Source: Gemmatimonas groenlandica
Lineage (GTDB): Bacteria; Gemmatimonadota; Gemmatimonadetes; Gemmatimonadales; Gemmatimonadaceae
NCBI RefSeq assembly: GCF_013004105.1
Contig: NZ_CP053085.1
Coordinates: 2,976,001 to 3,040,000, forward strand
Reading direction: 5' to 3'
DNA: 64,000 bases
The notes beneath the pieces were generated by a model. It searched no databases. It was not told the DNA's origin and saw only the letters and a list, made by a program, of their open reading frames with translations. Positions 63,964 through 64,000 of this stretch are shown here, piece by piece. The position numbers and the translations under genes are program-made. Every line of letters starts with the position of its first letter. The stretch's first letter is position 1.

Positions 63964-64000
63964 TGCGGCGGTCACGCCTCGACCGCTTCCCTCTCCTTCG

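Overview
The window is a piece of a high-GC bacterial chromosome with dense, mostly co-directional gene clusters and many start/stop overlaps. The gene content points to an aerobic, diderm (Gram-negative) bacterium: lipoprotein signals, an outer-membrane beta-barrel protein, a caa3-type cytochrome oxidase, a eukaryote-like squalene synthase, ThyX instead of ThyA, and very large Ig-like/propeller lipoproteins. I infer a member of the Gemmatimonadota or a nearby phylum. This is judged from gene style only; no rRNA or other phylogenetic marker was tested.

Layout. 1-5.5 kb: leuS (3' end outside the window), a Tat-exported glycosylasparaginase, and an aspartase carrying an N-terminal cyclic-nucleotide-binding-like domain. 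5.6-12.4 kb: two adjacent paralogous giant lipoproteins made of bacterial Ig-like repeats plus a WNG-repeat propeller. 12.4-16.1 kb: PBP4-type D,D-carboxypeptidase, a NagX-like membrane acyltransferase and a lipoprotein in one minus-strand operon. 17.1-22.8 kb: cytochrome oxidase operon ctaC-ctaD-ctaE-ctaF-ctaG plus an SRPBCC protein. 23.1-26.1 kb: a substrate-binding lipoprotein translationally coupled to a chemoreceptor. 26-29 kb: saccharopine-dehydrogenase-like enzyme, CoA-binding protein, and a REC-GAF-GGDEF diguanylate cyclase. 29.2-35 kb: gyrA, a secreted protein, a CmpX-like membrane protein, a zinc ribbon and an MDR oxidoreductase. 35.2-39 kb: 2-oxoacid dehydrogenase E2 (with an apparent one-base frameshift) and lpdA, with a KdpE-like response regulator between them. 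39.2-45 kb: ECF sigma/putative anti-sigma pair, a CoA-transferase, a phasin/histone-H1-like protein, a GHMP kinase and an M20 peptidase. 44.8-52.8 kb: a high-affinity K+ uptake operon (small ORF-kdpF-kdpA-kdpB-kdpC-porin-KdpD sensor half-degenerate kinase half). 52.9-54.6 kb: four overlapping small genes including an RNase H homologue lacking two catalytic carboxylates. 54.7-59.5 kb: a secreted protein, a membrane protein, squalene synthase and a D-lactate-dehydrogenase-like flavoprotein. 59.6-62.5 kb: four overlapping pseudopilin-type genes. 62.6-64 kb: divergent MarR regulator and thyX.

The most unusual signals are: (i) a set of long intergenic palindromes, each starting within a few bases of a stop codon and built from a different iterated word; (ii) the cNMP-domain/aspartase fusion, in which the phosphate-binding Arg is missing; (iii) a dismantled Kdp sensory system (KdpD reduced to its N-terminal/USP half, a separate kinase-like protein without the His, and a KdpE about 8 kb away inside the E2/E3 region); (iv) the degenerate RNase H in a cluster of small overlapping genes; (v) the E2 frameshift. 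No rRNA, tRNA, CRISPR array, insertion sequence or prophage was recognised.
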